DNA of 64,000 bases. Source: Campylobacter massiliensis (GTDB lineage Bacteria > Campylobacterota > Campylobacteria > Campylobacterales > Campylobacteraceae). The DNA lies in the NCBI RefSeq assembly GCF_014253065.1, contig NZ_JACLZK010000001.1, positions 1,116,001-1,180,000 on the forward strand, given 5' to 3'. How positions within the stretch are numbered: position 1 is the stretch's first letter; each line of letters opens with the position of its first letter. Shown here piece by piece: positions 1 to 10,520 of this stretch. A model generated the notes under the pieces. The model made no database searches, had not been told where the DNA came from, and saw only the letters and a program-made list of their open reading frames with translations. A program made the translations under genes and the position numbers.

Positions 1-1
1 C

Positions 2-709
2 GACGACGTGCAGTTTTTGGGTAAAACGGATAAAATTCAAGAGGAGTTTTTCCATACGTTTAACGAGCTTCACGCTAAAAACGGCCAGATCGTGATGACC
101 TCGGACCGCCAACCAAAACTGCTAAAAGGCTTTGAAGATAGGCTAAGAACGCGTTTTGAGTGGGGTATCATCGCCGATATTACGCCGCCCGAGCTCGATA
201 CCAAAATCGCAATCATCAAGAAAAAGTGCGAATTTGATAAAATTTATCTTGGTACCGACGTCATAAACTACATCGCTACAAACATGGGCGATAATATCCG
301 GGAAATCGAAAGCGCGATAATAAATTTAAACGCTTACGCAAGGCTGATGAGGCAGGAAATCACTCTAGAATTTGCCAAAAATATCCTGCGCGATCAGATA
401 AAAGAGAAACGCGAAAATATAAACCTAGAAAATATCGTTGAAATCGTAAGCAAAGAGCTAAACGTCAAACCAAGCGAGATGAAAAGCAAATCGCGATCGA
501 AAAATATCGTCGAGGCTAGACGTATCGTGATATATCTGGCTAAAAATTTGACGCCAAACTCGATGCCGCAGATCGCGCAGTTTTTTAACATGAAAGATCA
601 CTCGGCTGTAAGCCACAGCATAAAAAAAATAAACGAACTAATCGAAACGAACGAATATTTTAAAGTTCGCGTCGAAGAACTAAAGAATAAAATTTTAACC
701 AAAGAGTAA
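2..709 (+). CDS. dnaA: Chromosomal replication initiator DnaA (3' part)
   Basis: This is the C-terminal 235 residues of DnaA, the AAA+ protein that binds oriC and melts it; the 5' part lies outside the window. The visible frame opens in the Walker B region (DDVQFLGKTD), runs through the AAA+ lid, and ends in the domain IV helix-turn-helix with a DnaA-signature-like segment (KDHSAVSHSIKKI). An apparent GTG start at position 8 is only an internal codon of the truncated gene. It is followed by the candidate origin and then dnaN, the usual order in Campylobacter. Confidence 0.97.
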   Translation, partial: DDVQFLGKTDKIQEEFFHTFNELHAKNGQIVMTSDRQPKLLKGFEDRLRTRFEWGIIADITPPELDTKIAIIKKKCEFDKIYLGTDVINYIATNMGDNIREIESAIINLNAYARLMRQEITLEFAKNILRDQIKEKRENINLENIVEIVSKELNVKPSEMKSKSRSKNIVEARRIVIYLAKNLTPNSMPQIAQFFNMKDHSAVSHSIKKINELIETNEYFKVRVEELKNKILTKE

Positions 710-846
710 AAACGTGAATAAAAGTGAAAAAATAAACCGTTTTTTTAACGCCGCAAATGTCCTATTTAAAGCAAATAAGAGCTGTTTTAAACTTTTCACG
801 CCCCCTACTAATGCTACTAAAAGAAATTTAAAAACAAAGGAAAAAA
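710..846. other. oriC: Candidate oriC / unwinding element between dnaA and dnaN
   Basis: This 137-bp spacer holds DnaA-box-like nonamers around a TTCAC core: TTATTCACG (minus, 713-721), TTTTTCACT (minus, 723-731) and CTTTTCACG (plus, 792-800). The last box is followed at once by a C-rich cluster (799-805) and by CTACTAATGCTACTA (805-819), which on the other strand reads as GAT-type triplets like the DnaA-trio of bacterial unwinding elements, then by A/T-rich DNA. That order (box, GC cluster, trios, AT-rich) is what is known of basal unwinding elements. The origin of C. jejuni is reported between dnaA and dnaN. The assignment here is by pattern only. Confidence 0.6.
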
Positions 847-1914
847 ATGAAAGTCGCGATTAATAAAAATGCTCTTGAAAGCGTAGTAATGAATAGCAAC
901 TCTTACCTAGAAAAAAAGGATCTAAGCGCTATAACTTCGCATATATTTATCAGCGCTAAAGACGGTATCCTAAACATCAAAGCAACCGACCACGAGATCG
1001 GTCTAGCCTATAAGCTATCAAACGTAAAAATCATGGACGAAGGAAACGCAACTGCAAACGGTAAAAAGTTGCTTGACATCATAAGAAGCCTAAAAGACGA
1101 GGAAGTAACGCTAGAGACGCTAAATAACTATCTCTACATAAAACAAAAAAACTCAAAATACAAACTTCCGATGTATAAATTTGAGGATTTTCCAAATTTT
1201 CCGACGATAGAAAATAAAAATAAATTTGAAATCGACGCAGTAATGCTCGGAAGAAGTTTAAAAAAAATTTTTCCAAGTATCGACAATAATAACCCAAAAT
1301 TTGAGCTAAACGGCGCATTTATCGATATAAAGCAAAACTACATAAATATCGTAGGTACCGATACTAAAAGGCTTAGCGTATTTAGATTTGAAACGCCGAC
1401 TCAAAGCGAATTTTCGCTAATAATCCCAAAAAAAGCCATTAGTGAGATACAAAAGTTGTTTTTTGACAAGATCGAGATCTACTACGACGATACGACTCTG
1501 ATCGCTCAAAGCGCAAATTTCGAGTTTTTTACAAAACTGATAAATGGCAGATTCCCAGACTACAACAGAGTAATACCGCAAGAGATAAAACGAAGACTAA
1601 GACTAAGCAGAGATAAGATGATAGAAGGCATAAAAACCGTCTCAATCATCTCTGAGAGCACGAAAATCGTATTTGCGCCTCAAACCATAAGCTTTGAAAG
1701 TATCGTAGAAGATAACTCGGAAGCTAAAACTACGATAGAATTTGCAACGGGACTAGAAGAAGAAATCTACGTCGGCGTGAAAAATAGATACTTGCTTGAT
1801 TTCTTACAAAGCATCGAAGAGGAACATTTCGAATTTGGATTTAACGACTCGAATTTAGCCTTTACGGTGAGCTCGAATGAGCTAAAAACGGTAATCATGC
1901 CGATAAATTTATAA
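847..1914 (+). CDS. dnaN: DNA polymerase III beta subunit (sliding clamp)
   Basis: A 355-residue protein, the usual clamp length. DnaN dimerises into a ring that tethers the replicative polymerase and other repair and replication proteins to DNA. It runs from the N-terminal clamp domain (MKVAINKNALESVV) to the clamp-type C-terminus (VIMPINL). The ATG is preceded by a good AAGGAAAAAA ribosome site. It lies between dnaA and gyrB, 17 bp before gyrB, and probably shares a transcript with it. Confidence 0.96.
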   Translation: MKVAINKNALESVVMNSNSYLEKKDLSAITSHIFISAKDGILNIKATDHEIGLAYKLSNVKIMDEGNATANGKKLLDIIRSLKDEEVTLETLNNYLYIKQKNSKYKLPMYKFEDFPNFPTIENKNKFEIDAVMLGRSLKKIFPSIDNNNPKFELNGAFIDIKQNYINIVGTDTKRLSVFRFETPTQSEFSLIIPKKAISEIQKLFFDKIEIYYDDTTLIAQSANFEFFTKLINGRFPDYNRVIPQEIKRRLRLSRDKMIEGIKTVSIISESTKIVFAPQTISFESIVEDNSEAKTTIEFATGLEEEIYVGVKNRYLLDFLQSIEEEHFEFGFNDSNLAFTVSSNELKTVIMPINL

Positions 1915-1928
1915 AAATAAAAAGGTAA

Positions 1929-4241
<2,313 letters not shown>

Positions 4242-4242
4242 A

Positions 4243-5634
4243 ATGCTAAAATCAGAACTAAAAGAACGATCAAATAGGTTTAAAACCGCGCTCGAGGTAT
4301 CCTCGATTTTTATCTTAACCATTATCATTTTGGTGTATATTTTTGTTAAAAAAGACGATATAGATTTTGGTACCGACGATGTCATTTTGATTGCGATTTT
4401 GGTTTTGTGTCAGGTTTATTTTACGGCTTATAAAATTTATCAGAGCTTTCAAACAAGCGTGCTTGATCAAGTTACGAAAGCCTATAATAGAGATGAAATT
4501 TTAAGACTTTTATCAAAGCAAGCTTTCAAATTTAAAGGCAAAAGCGGCGGCAATATTCTAATACTAAAGATCGAAAATTTAAACGATCTAAACGAGCGTT
4601 ACAGCTTTGTTAGCACCGATATTTTGCTAAAACGATTAGTCGAGAGGCTGGAGAAATTTCTAAATGAAAAAGTGTCTAAAAACACTCTCATCGGTAGGTA
4701 TTCAAACGAATATTTTCTAATATTTTGCGAGAGTAAAAGTACCGAGCTCATCCACCTTTTAAACGTTTTTGAAAAAAGCATTTTAAGCGACGGAATCTAC
4801 AATATCGAGCTAAAGATCAAATTTGACGCTATCGATATAAATCACTCGGCAAGCCTCAAAAACTCGGTTTCTTATCTCATCCAAAAGCTAAACGAGAGTG
4901 ATAGCGAAGATAAAGTGGACATCACGGACGATCTTGAAAAAGACGTATGTAACTGCATCGATATGCAAAGATTTATCTTTCAAACTCAGCTTGTTAAAAG
5001 CCTTCGTTTCGGGCAGAATTTTAAAAATATCATTGTAAAAGTCTATACCGATAAACAAGGGCTAGTCTCAAAAGCAAAGGTGCAAAATATTGCGAACAAA
5101 AACGGCTATGAGGTGCTTTTTGACATAAACGTTATCAAAAAGCTATCCGAGCTTAAATTTAAAGACGAAGATCCGATCGTGATTGAAATTTCGTCGGTTT
5201 CGATTAGAAATTTAAAATTTACGAATTTTATAAAAGAGTTCGTCGGACTGGGTAAAATTAATCCAAATCGCGTTATTTTCGAGTTTAGCGAGAAGTTAGT
5301 GTATGATGAGATAAACAGATTTAGAGAGATTTTGACGGAGTATAAAAACCTTGGTTTCCGCTTTGCGCTTAATAAATTCGGCGGCAACAATGCGGGCTTT
5401 GAATATTTTAAATATTTGCCGATAGATTTCGTTATCTACGACATCGAATTTAACAAAAATATCAAAAACGACAAATTTAAAACGCTGTTAGAAAATCTAA
5501 ATTTGACCGCAAAAAGAGTAGGCGTAAAATCCATCGTGAGATTTGTGGAGGACGACGAGTTTTACAACATCGCGGAGCGCTATCAGACCGACTTCGCGCA
5601 GGGCTTTTTCATAGAGAAGCCAAAAGAAATTTAA
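4243..5634 (+). CDS. Membrane-anchored degenerate GGDEF-EAL domain protein
   Basis: 463 residues. Two hydrophobic helices near the N-terminus (about 18-35 and 45-65) are followed by a diguanylate-cyclase-like domain and an EAL-like domain. Both active sites look broken: where GGDEF is expected the protein has RYSNEYF, the EAL signature at the start of the second domain is replaced by TQLVK, and other catalytic acids of c-di-GMP phosphodiesterases are not evident (FEFSE, ALNKFGG). The fold-specific ending AQGFFIEKP is kept. By family knowledge such proteins act as c-di-GMP sensors or protein-interaction modules rather than enzymes. The gene sits between gyrB and queF. Confidence 0.75.
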   Translation: MLKSELKERSNRFKTALEVSSIFILTIIILVYIFVKKDDIDFGTDDVILIAILVLCQVYFTAYKIYQSFQTSVLDQVTKAYNRDEILRLLSKQAFKFKGKSGGNILILKIENLNDLNERYSFVSTDILLKRLVERLEKFLNEKVSKNTLIGRYSNEYFLIFCESKSTELIHLLNVFEKSILSDGIYNIELKIKFDAIDINHSASLKNSVSYLIQKLNESDSEDKVDITDDLEKDVCNCIDMQRFIFQTQLVKSLRFGQNFKNIIVKVYTDKQGLVSKAKVQNIANKNGYEVLFDINVIKKLSELKFKDEDPIVIEISSVSIRNLKFTNFIKEFVGLGKINPNRVIFEFSEKLVYDEINRFREILTEYKNLGFRFALNKFGGNNAGFEYFKYLPIDFVIYDIEFNKNIKNDKFKTLLENLNLTAKRVGVKSIVRFVEDDEFYNIAERYQTDFAQGFFIEKPKEI

Positions 5635-5643
5635 AGGAAAAAA

Positions 5644-6351
5644 ATGCAAGAAAATGAGGTCGTAGAACCAAAATACGGCGAGAAAATAATAAGCGAATTT
5701 GACGTAGAAAAAGACCTAGAAATATGGGAAAACAATCACGAACGCGACTATAAGATCAAGATCACGTTGCCGGAGTTTTGCTGCCTATGCCCGCGCTCGG
5801 GGTATCCTGACTTTGCGACGATATATCTTGAGTACGTGCCGGCTAAATTCGTCGTCGAGCTAAAAGCGATCAAACTCTACATCAACAGTTTCATGACGCG
5901 TAACATCAGCCACGAAGATAGCATAAACGAAATTTACGACGTTTTAGAGCGAAAGCTAGCGCCAAAATGGATGAAGATCACGGGCGACTTTAATCCGCGC
6001 GGCAACGTCCATACCGTGATCGAAATTTGCTCGGACGAGATAATCAAAAAAACGCAAGAACAAAGCTTTGAAGCGCCGAAATTTGAGAAATTTACGCGAG
6101 ATAGCGAGCGAAGTTTCGATAGAGGCGGTTACGGCGGACGCGAGTCTAAATTTAGCAGAGACGGCTCTCGCGGTAAGAGTTTCGGAGCCGATAGAAGAGA
6201 TACAAAAACCGGCGATAGAAAACCTCGCGCGAGTAAAGATAAATTTGACGATAAACCGCGAAGAACAGGCAGCAAAGAGGGCTTTAAAAAGCCTGAATTT
6301 GCCGGCGAAAAGCGCGCTAGAGTCGTGAAAAAATCATCGGAAGATAAATGA
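5644..6351 (+). CDS. queF: NADPH-dependent preQ0 reductase QueF with basic C-terminal tail
   Basis: QueF reduces 7-cyano-7-deazaguanine (preQ0) to preQ1 for queuosine in tRNA. The catalytic region is residues 1-140: the nucleophile cysteine lies in CCLCPRSGYPDFAT, and the substrate-binding segment is VELKAIKLYINSF. The single-domain enzyme normally stops near residue 130-150, but this protein is 235 residues and carries about 95 extra residues rich in Arg, Lys, Ser, Asp and Gly (for example SFDRGGYGGRESKF), predicted to be disordered and RNA-binding-like. The stop overlaps the next ATG by 4 bp. A spurious ORF in another frame covers the tail. Confidence 0.92.
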   Translation: MQENEVVEPKYGEKIISEFDVEKDLEIWENNHERDYKIKITLPEFCCLCPRSGYPDFATIYLEYVPAKFVVELKAIKLYINSFMTRNISHEDSINEIYDVLERKLAPKWMKITGDFNPRGNVHTVIEICSDEIIKKTQEQSFEAPKFEKFTRDSERSFDRGGYGGRESKFSRDGSRGKSFGADRRDTKTGDRKPRASKDKFDDKPRRTGSKEGFKKPEFAGEKRARVVKKSSEDK

Positions 6352-7577
6352 TAAGCGCGCAGCTGATCGAGCACATCTTTAAGGCCGCGTCGATCTCGCG
6401 CTGGAACGACTATCCGAAGATGACGAATTTAGTCGAGCTTGATAAGCAGGCGCATAAATTTATCATCGCGTATTTTATCGCAAAACTCGAGCATAATGCC
6501 GATATGAACTACATCATCGAGGCGGGTATTTTCGAGTTTCTCGCGCGCGTAGTGGTTACGGATATACGCCCGGACGTATTTCATCAGATGCAAAAAACCA
6601 AAAACGAGCAGATAAATGCTTGGGTGCTAACAATCCTAGAAGGGCTCGTAAAGGACGTCGAGGGCGGTAAATTTTTAGAGCGGATGCGCCGCTATCTCAC
6701 ACACAAAGACAAGGCTCACGCCAAAGAGCGCCTGATCCTAAAGGCCGCTAGCTATCTCGCGACGCGCTGGGAGTTTTCGATCGTTTATCAAACGAGCAAA
6801 TTTTTAAGCGACATAGACGAACTAAAAGCGCGCGTGGAGGAGGAGTTGGAGGATTATTACGAGCTAATAGGCGTGCGCAAAATCGTGATGAATCAAAAGC
6901 TAGCCAAGCTAGTCGATCTAGCCGGCAGACTGCGCTTTCAAAAGCGCTGGGCACAGACGCCGCGCATCCCTGAAACGGCGGTTTTAGGACACATGCTAGT
7001 CGTGGCGATTTTGAGTTATTTTTACTCTCTTGAGGTTAAGGCCTGCAAATCAAGGCTAGAAAACAACTTCTTTTGCGCGCTCTTTCACGACCTGCCCGAG
7101 TCGCTAACGCGCGATATTATTAGCCCCGTAAAATACGGTATCGAAGGTCTAAACGAGATAATCAGCGAATACGAAATGCGCCTGATAGACGAGAAAATTT
7201 TGCCTTTCGTGCCTGAAAATTTTAGAGACGAGTTTAGCTATATCCTGGGTATCCGTATGGAAGAGGGCAAATTTATCAAAAACGAGTTTGAAAACAGGAT
7301 CTGCGAGAAAAAACCTCTACATCACGAGGGCACGATGGAAAACGTAAACGAGGATAAATTTAACGCGATCGACGGTAAAGCGCTTAAATTTTGCGATAAA
7401 CTCGCGGCGTTTTTCGAGGCGGGGATATCGATCAGCTACGGCGTGAAGTCAAACGAACTAACCGAAGGCTTTAATAATATGGATAAATTTTTTCAGAAAA
7501 ATCAGAGCTTGGACGGAGTGAATTTTTTAAAAGTTTGCGATGATTTTAAGGAGCATTTTTCGCTTTTGCAGGTTTAA
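6348..7577 (+). CDS. HD-domain phosphohydrolase family protein
   Basis: 409 residues. The N-terminal half includes a histidine in LDKQAHKFII, and the central part holds an HD-type metal site: GHMLVVAILSYF (His) then CALFHDLPESLTRD (HD pair). This is the layout of HD hydrolases of the YfbR/5'-nucleotidase-like kind, but the substrate cannot be read from the sequence. The ATG overlaps the queF stop (ATGA), so the two are translationally coupled; the link to queuosine is positional only. Confidence 0.8.
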   Translation: MISAQLIEHIFKAASISRWNDYPKMTNLVELDKQAHKFIIAYFIAKLEHNADMNYIIEAGIFEFLARVVVTDIRPDVFHQMQKTKNEQINAWVLTILEGLVKDVEGGKFLERMRRYLTHKDKAHAKERLILKAASYLATRWEFSIVYQTSKFLSDIDELKARVEEELEDYYELIGVRKIVMNQKLAKLVDLAGRLRFQKRWAQTPRIPETAVLGHMLVVAILSYFYSLEVKACKSRLENNFFCALFHDLPESLTRDIISPVKYGIEGLNEIISEYEMRLIDEKILPFVPENFRDEFSYILGIRMEEGKFIKNEFENRICEKKPLHHEGTMENVNEDKFNAIDGKALKFCDKLAAFFEAGISISYGVKSNELTEGFNNMDKFFQKNQSLDGVNFLKVCDDFKEHFSLLQV

Positions 7578-7690
7578 AAACCCTCTCTCAGATGACTGCG
7601 GCACACGCCTAGCCTAAGTGCTCTGCTGTGTTCCCACCCTGAAGCGGTGCCTAGAAGAGACATTGCACAGGTCTAAGAAAGGGCAAGAGC
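7578..7690 (-). ncRNA. ffs: Signal recognition particle RNA (4.5S RNA)
   Basis: Read on the minus strand, the gap between two protein genes carries the invariant SRP RNA apical stem: CAGG, a GUG/CAC stem, a GGAA tetraloop, then AGCAG (about 7623-7643), the same arrangement as E. coli 4.5S RNA (CAGG-UCC-GGAA-GGA-AGCAG). The ends form a 12-bp terminal helix, CCCTTTCTTAGA with TCTGAGAGAGGG, enclosing about 100 nt. A T-run follows on the minus strand (7576-7580). SRP RNA binds Ffh to target membrane proteins to the Sec translocon. The helix spans 7581-7683; exact ends are estimated. Confidence 0.9.
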
Positions 7691-7732
7691 GATTTTACTC
7701 AAATTTTACTTAAATATATTTTAGGCGGCAAT

Positions 7733-8167
7733 ATGGGATTTGATATAAAATGTAAATTTTTGTCGTTGTTTAGGGAGTTTTTGGTCTATCACCATCGCTC
7801 GCTGGAGTTTCGCGCGAAGGTCTTTGCGGCTATCATCTCGGCCAAACTCAATCCCGAAGAGGACGATTTTGAAAATTTATACGATATCTCGAGCGAAATT
7901 TACGGCGGCGACGAAAACCGCAAACGCGTACTTATCGAAACCACAAAAGAATACGTCTCCCGTATTAAACGCAAAGACCCGATGACGCTTGATAGCTTGC
8001 TCTTAGCGATCGATCAGGCCATCAGAGCGAATAAAAACTACGCACTAAAGATCGACTTCGAGCACCTACGCAGGCTCATCGACGCCGACGAATACGAAGG
8101 CCTCGTGCAACAGCGCGTGTATGATTTCTTGCTATATGAGGTAAAAACCTACGCGCCAAACAGATAA
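7733..8167 (+). CDS. Conserved hypothetical protein, 144 aa
   Basis: I do not recognise a family. The protein is mostly charged and helical, has no signal peptide or membrane segment, and contains the segment RKRVLIETTKEYVSRIKRK. It begins with ATG after the SRP RNA gene (which is on the other strand) and ends 10 bp before the next gene. Base composition is like its neighbours, so it looks native. Confidence 0.7.
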   Translation: MGFDIKCKFLSLFREFLVYHHRSLEFRAKVFAAIISAKLNPEEDDFENLYDISSEIYGGDENRKRVLIETTKEYVSRIKRKDPMTLDSLLLAIDQAIRANKNYALKIDFEHLRRLIDADEYEGLVQQRVYDFLLYEVKTYAPNR

Positions 8168-8177
8168 AACCTCAAAT

Positions 8178-8885
8178 TTGAAGATCAAATTCTGCATATT
8201 TTTACTGCTCTTTAGCGGCGCTTTTTATGCGGCTACTTATTACGGATTTGATTTTTTGGGAGGCGATGCGCTTGATGACGGCATTTACAAAGAGGTCGAT
8301 ATGTCGGAGGTCGGTAGCGCAACCGACATAAATTTTACCGTCAAAAAGGCCGGTATCTACGAGATAAGTTTCATCTACGCGCAAGATCCGCAAAAGCAAA
8401 AAGAGGAAGAAAAGCTCAGCGAGGAGGCCTTCCCGGGATACGGCAGCGACGAGTTTACGAAATGGTTTTGCCGGAAAACTACAGCCGCTAAGCTAGCCGG
8501 ATACTACGGTTATACGACGCAAGGCGTCCCTGAGCCAATTGGCACGAGTGAAGAGGAAAAAGCGGCCTGCACGGGCGAAAAAATATTACTAAAAGTTATG
8601 CTCAAATCTCTACAAAACCGCAAAATAAGCTACGTAAAAGGCGGCGAGGCGAACGATCTAAAACAAAATTTAAGCGCCCTAACCGAAACCTTTGATCTGT
8701 CAAAATACGGCGCGACTTCATGGTACAGCGCGCCAAACGGAGGCTTTGCGCACGATAAAGTTTTGCTCCGAGCAGAGCTCGAAAAAGGCGAATATAGCGT
8801 AAAAGTACAGGCTCTAAGCGATGTGCCCGAGCTAAAAAAGATCGTGACGTTTATTAAAATTAGTAAATATCACAACTGGAAGTGA
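8178..8885 (+). CDS. Exported hypothetical protein, 235 aa
   Basis: No family recognised. The N-terminus has a basic start (MKIK) and a hydrophobic stretch (FCIFLLLFSGAFYAA), a likely Sec signal peptide or uncleaved anchor, so the rest should be periplasmic. The start is a TTG 10 bp after the upstream stop; no ATG exists before the hydrophobic segment and the ribosome site is weak. Two cysteines far apart (in WFCRK and AACTG) could form a disulfide. Confidence 0.6.
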   Translation: MKIKFCIFLLLFSGAFYAATYYGFDFLGGDALDDGIYKEVDMSEVGSATDINFTVKKAGIYEISFIYAQDPQKQKEEEKLSEEAFPGYGSDEFTKWFCRKTTAAKLAGYYGYTTQGVPEPIGTSEEEKAACTGEKILLKVMLKSLQNRKISYVKGGEANDLKQNLSALTETFDLSKYGATSWYSAPNGGFAHDKVLLRAELEKGEYSVKVQALSDVPELKKIVTFIKISKYHNWK

Positions 8886-8946
8886 TGATTTGCGAGATTT
8901 TGCGCGTCAAATTTGTCCTTTTGAGCATCAAATTTGATTAAATTTA

Positions 8947-9633
8947 CTAAAAATTCCTAAGCCCTATTTCCAAATTTGAACGGATCAAATTTGGATCAAA
9001 TTTAGCCTTCGCCTGCATCAAATTTCCAAAATTTTCGCCCGTGTCGAGGAAATTTTGTAGATAGTAAACGCCTCTGTATCCGTGCTCGTACAAAATCTCG
9101 CTCATAACAGAGATATCGGCCTCGTCTAGCAAGTCCGCGTGCACCGTCGTTCTAACCTCAAATTTAAAGCCGGTTTGCAACAAAAACTCAAGCGTTTGCA
9201 AGAAATTTTTATACAAATTCGAGCCGGTAACCTTGATAAATTTCTCCTTCGTCGCCTTAAAATCAAGCGCGATGTAGTCGATCAAATTTAGCGAGATAAC
9301 CTGCCCAATGATGGTCAAATTTGAGCCGTTGGTATCGACCTTGAGCGAAAAGCCGCGCGACTTTACTTCGCGAGCTAGCGGTAAAAACGCTGGGCTAAGC
9401 GTGCATTCGCCGCCGCTAAAAACTACGCCGCTAAGTTTGCCTTTGCGCTTGTCTAAAAAATTGATAAACTCGGCACAGCTGATCTGTCCGGCACCCGTGA
9501 CGATAGGAACGTTGTAGCAGTAGGCGCAGCGCATGTTGCAGCCCGCAAACCACGCTATACAGGCCGTTTTGTCGGGGTAGTCGAGGGTCGTAAAGGGGGT
9601 GAGCGAGTAAAGCGGAAAATCGTCGTTTTTCAC
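8947..9633 (-). CDS. nrdG: Anaerobic ribonucleotide reductase activating protein (radical SAM)
   Basis: 228 residues. Radical-SAM enzyme that installs the glycyl radical on class III ribonucleotide reductase. The 4Fe-4S motif CxxxCxxC is in GCNMRCAYCYN (about residue 31-41), preceded by TTLDYPDKTACIAWF, typical of the longer NrdG2-like form of anaerobes. The SAM-binding glycine-rich segment is VVFSGGECTLS. It starts at GTG, 17 bp after the 53-aa NrdD-like gene, so the two form one operon. No full-length nrdD lies in the window. Confidence 0.88.
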   Translation of the reverse strand: MKNDDFPLYSLTPFTTLDYPDKTACIAWFAGCNMRCAYCYNVPIVTGAGQISCAEFINFLDKRKGKLSGVVFSGGECTLSPAFLPLAREVKSRGFSLKVDTNGSNLTIIGQVISLNLIDYIALDFKATKEKFIKVTGSNLYKNFLQTLEFLLQTGFKFEVRTTVHADLLDEADISVMSEILYEHGYRGVYYLQNFLDTGENFGNLMQAKAKFDPNLIRSNLEIGLRNF

Positions 9634-9650
9634 GTTTTACTCGCAGGAGT

Positions 9651-9812
9651 TTAGCGGGATTTAGGCTCGCAAAATTTGACGCGCTCTTTATGCTCGCCTT
9701 TTTTACCGAGGTTAAAGCTCTCTACAGGGCGGTGGTAGCCCATTACGCGGGTATAAACGACACATTTCGTGCGCTTTGCCTCAAGCGAAGCTAGGATTTC
9801 TTTGTCGCTCAT
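9651..9812 (-). CDS. 53-aa protein like the glycyl-radical C-terminus of NrdD
   Basis: A short gene with a strong ribosome site (AAGGAG) before its ATG. The protein contains VYTRVMGYHRPVESFNLGKK and then GEHKERVKFCEP. This matches the C-terminal region of anaerobic ribonucleotide reductase, which in E. coli reads RRTCGYLGS...FNxGKxEEVKRR, including the glycine that carries the radical. Two cysteines (about residues 17 and 48) remain of the zinc-ribbon region. It precedes nrdG in the same operon. It may be a stand-alone piece, a partner of NrdG, or a remnant of nrdD; such small genes are often simply annotated as nrdD. Confidence 0.7.
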   Translation of the reverse strand: MSDKEILASLEAKRTKCVVYTRVMGYHRPVESFNLGKKGEHKERVKFCEPKSR

Positions 9813-9960
9813 TTGTCACTCCTTGATAATTGATGTCAAATAGTATAGCACTTTGTAGATAACTACCGTCTTAAATTCCGCTGCATGCTTTTGTTTTTCA
9901 GCCGTTGTTAAAAGTATGGTAATATCCGCGTTACGATTAAATTTAAAACAAAGGAAAAAC

Positions 9961-10485
9961 ATGACAAAAGTCAAATTTCACGGCGCGGACGTCGCGCTAA
10001 AAGGCGAAGAGGTATTTGTGGGCTCATATGCGCCAGAAGTCGCGCTCGTAGGGCAGGATCTAGGCGAGTTTAAGGTCGGCGGCAATAACGGCATCGAGAT
10101 ACTAGTCGCCGTTCCGTCTCTGGATACGGGCGTTTGCGCGACGGAAACGCGTAAATTTAACGAAAAAATGGCAGCCAAAGCGGCGATCAAACTAAGCGTG
10201 ATCTCGATGGATCTGCCGTTTGCGATGGGTAGATTTTGCTCTACGGAGGGCATCAAAAATTTAAAAGTCGGCAGCGACTTTAGAGCTAGAGAATTTGGCG
10301 AAAAATACGGCGTAATCATCGGCGAAGGACCGCTTGTGGGGCTTTTGGCTAGAGCCGTTTTCGTTATCAAAGACGGCGTCGTCATCCATAAGCAAATCGT
10401 CCCAGAGATCGCGGAGGAGCCAAACTACGACGCGGTATTTGACGCGATAAAATCAAGCGGAGGCTGCGGCTGCGGGTGCATGTAA
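9961..10485 (+). CDS. tpx: Thiol peroxidase (Tpx-type peroxiredoxin)
   Basis: Reduces hydroperoxides using thioredoxin. The peroxidatic cysteine is in PSLDTGVCATETRKFN and the resolving cysteine in MGRFCSTEG, the atypical 2-Cys Tpx pattern. I place the start at the ATG of MTKVKFHGAD, which has a good AAGGAAAAAC ribosome site, giving 174 residues; an in-frame start further upstream is not needed. Tpx normally ends near residue 165-168; here a GGCGCGCM tail adds three cysteines. A terminator follows. Confidence 0.95.
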   Translation: MTKVKFHGADVALKGEEVFVGSYAPEVALVGQDLGEFKVGGNNGIEILVAVPSLDTGVCATETRKFNEKMAAKAAIKLSVISMDLPFAMGRFCSTEGIKNLKVGSDFRAREFGEKYGVIIGEGPLVGLLARAVFVIKDGVVIHKQIVPEIAEEPNYDAVFDAIKSSGGCGCGCM

Positions 10486-10497
10486 GCCGATAAATTT

Positions 10498-10520
10498 AAA
10501 GACCGCAAGAGCGGTCTTTT
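10498..10520 (+). terminator. Rho-independent terminator after tpx
   Basis: GACCGC, a 4-nt AAGA loop, GCGGTC, then TTTT: a perfect 6-bp GC-rich stem flanked by A's and T's, 13 bp after the tpx stop. It should end the tpx transcript. Confidence 0.85.

Noticed and set aside
6068-6328. Plus ORF in another frame of the queF tail
   Set aside because: The queF frame continues through with consistent composition; this frame has no ribosome site.
9978-10385. Long minus-strand ORF in tpx
   Set aside because: It is antisense to a clear peroxiredoxin with all motifs and normal codon use.
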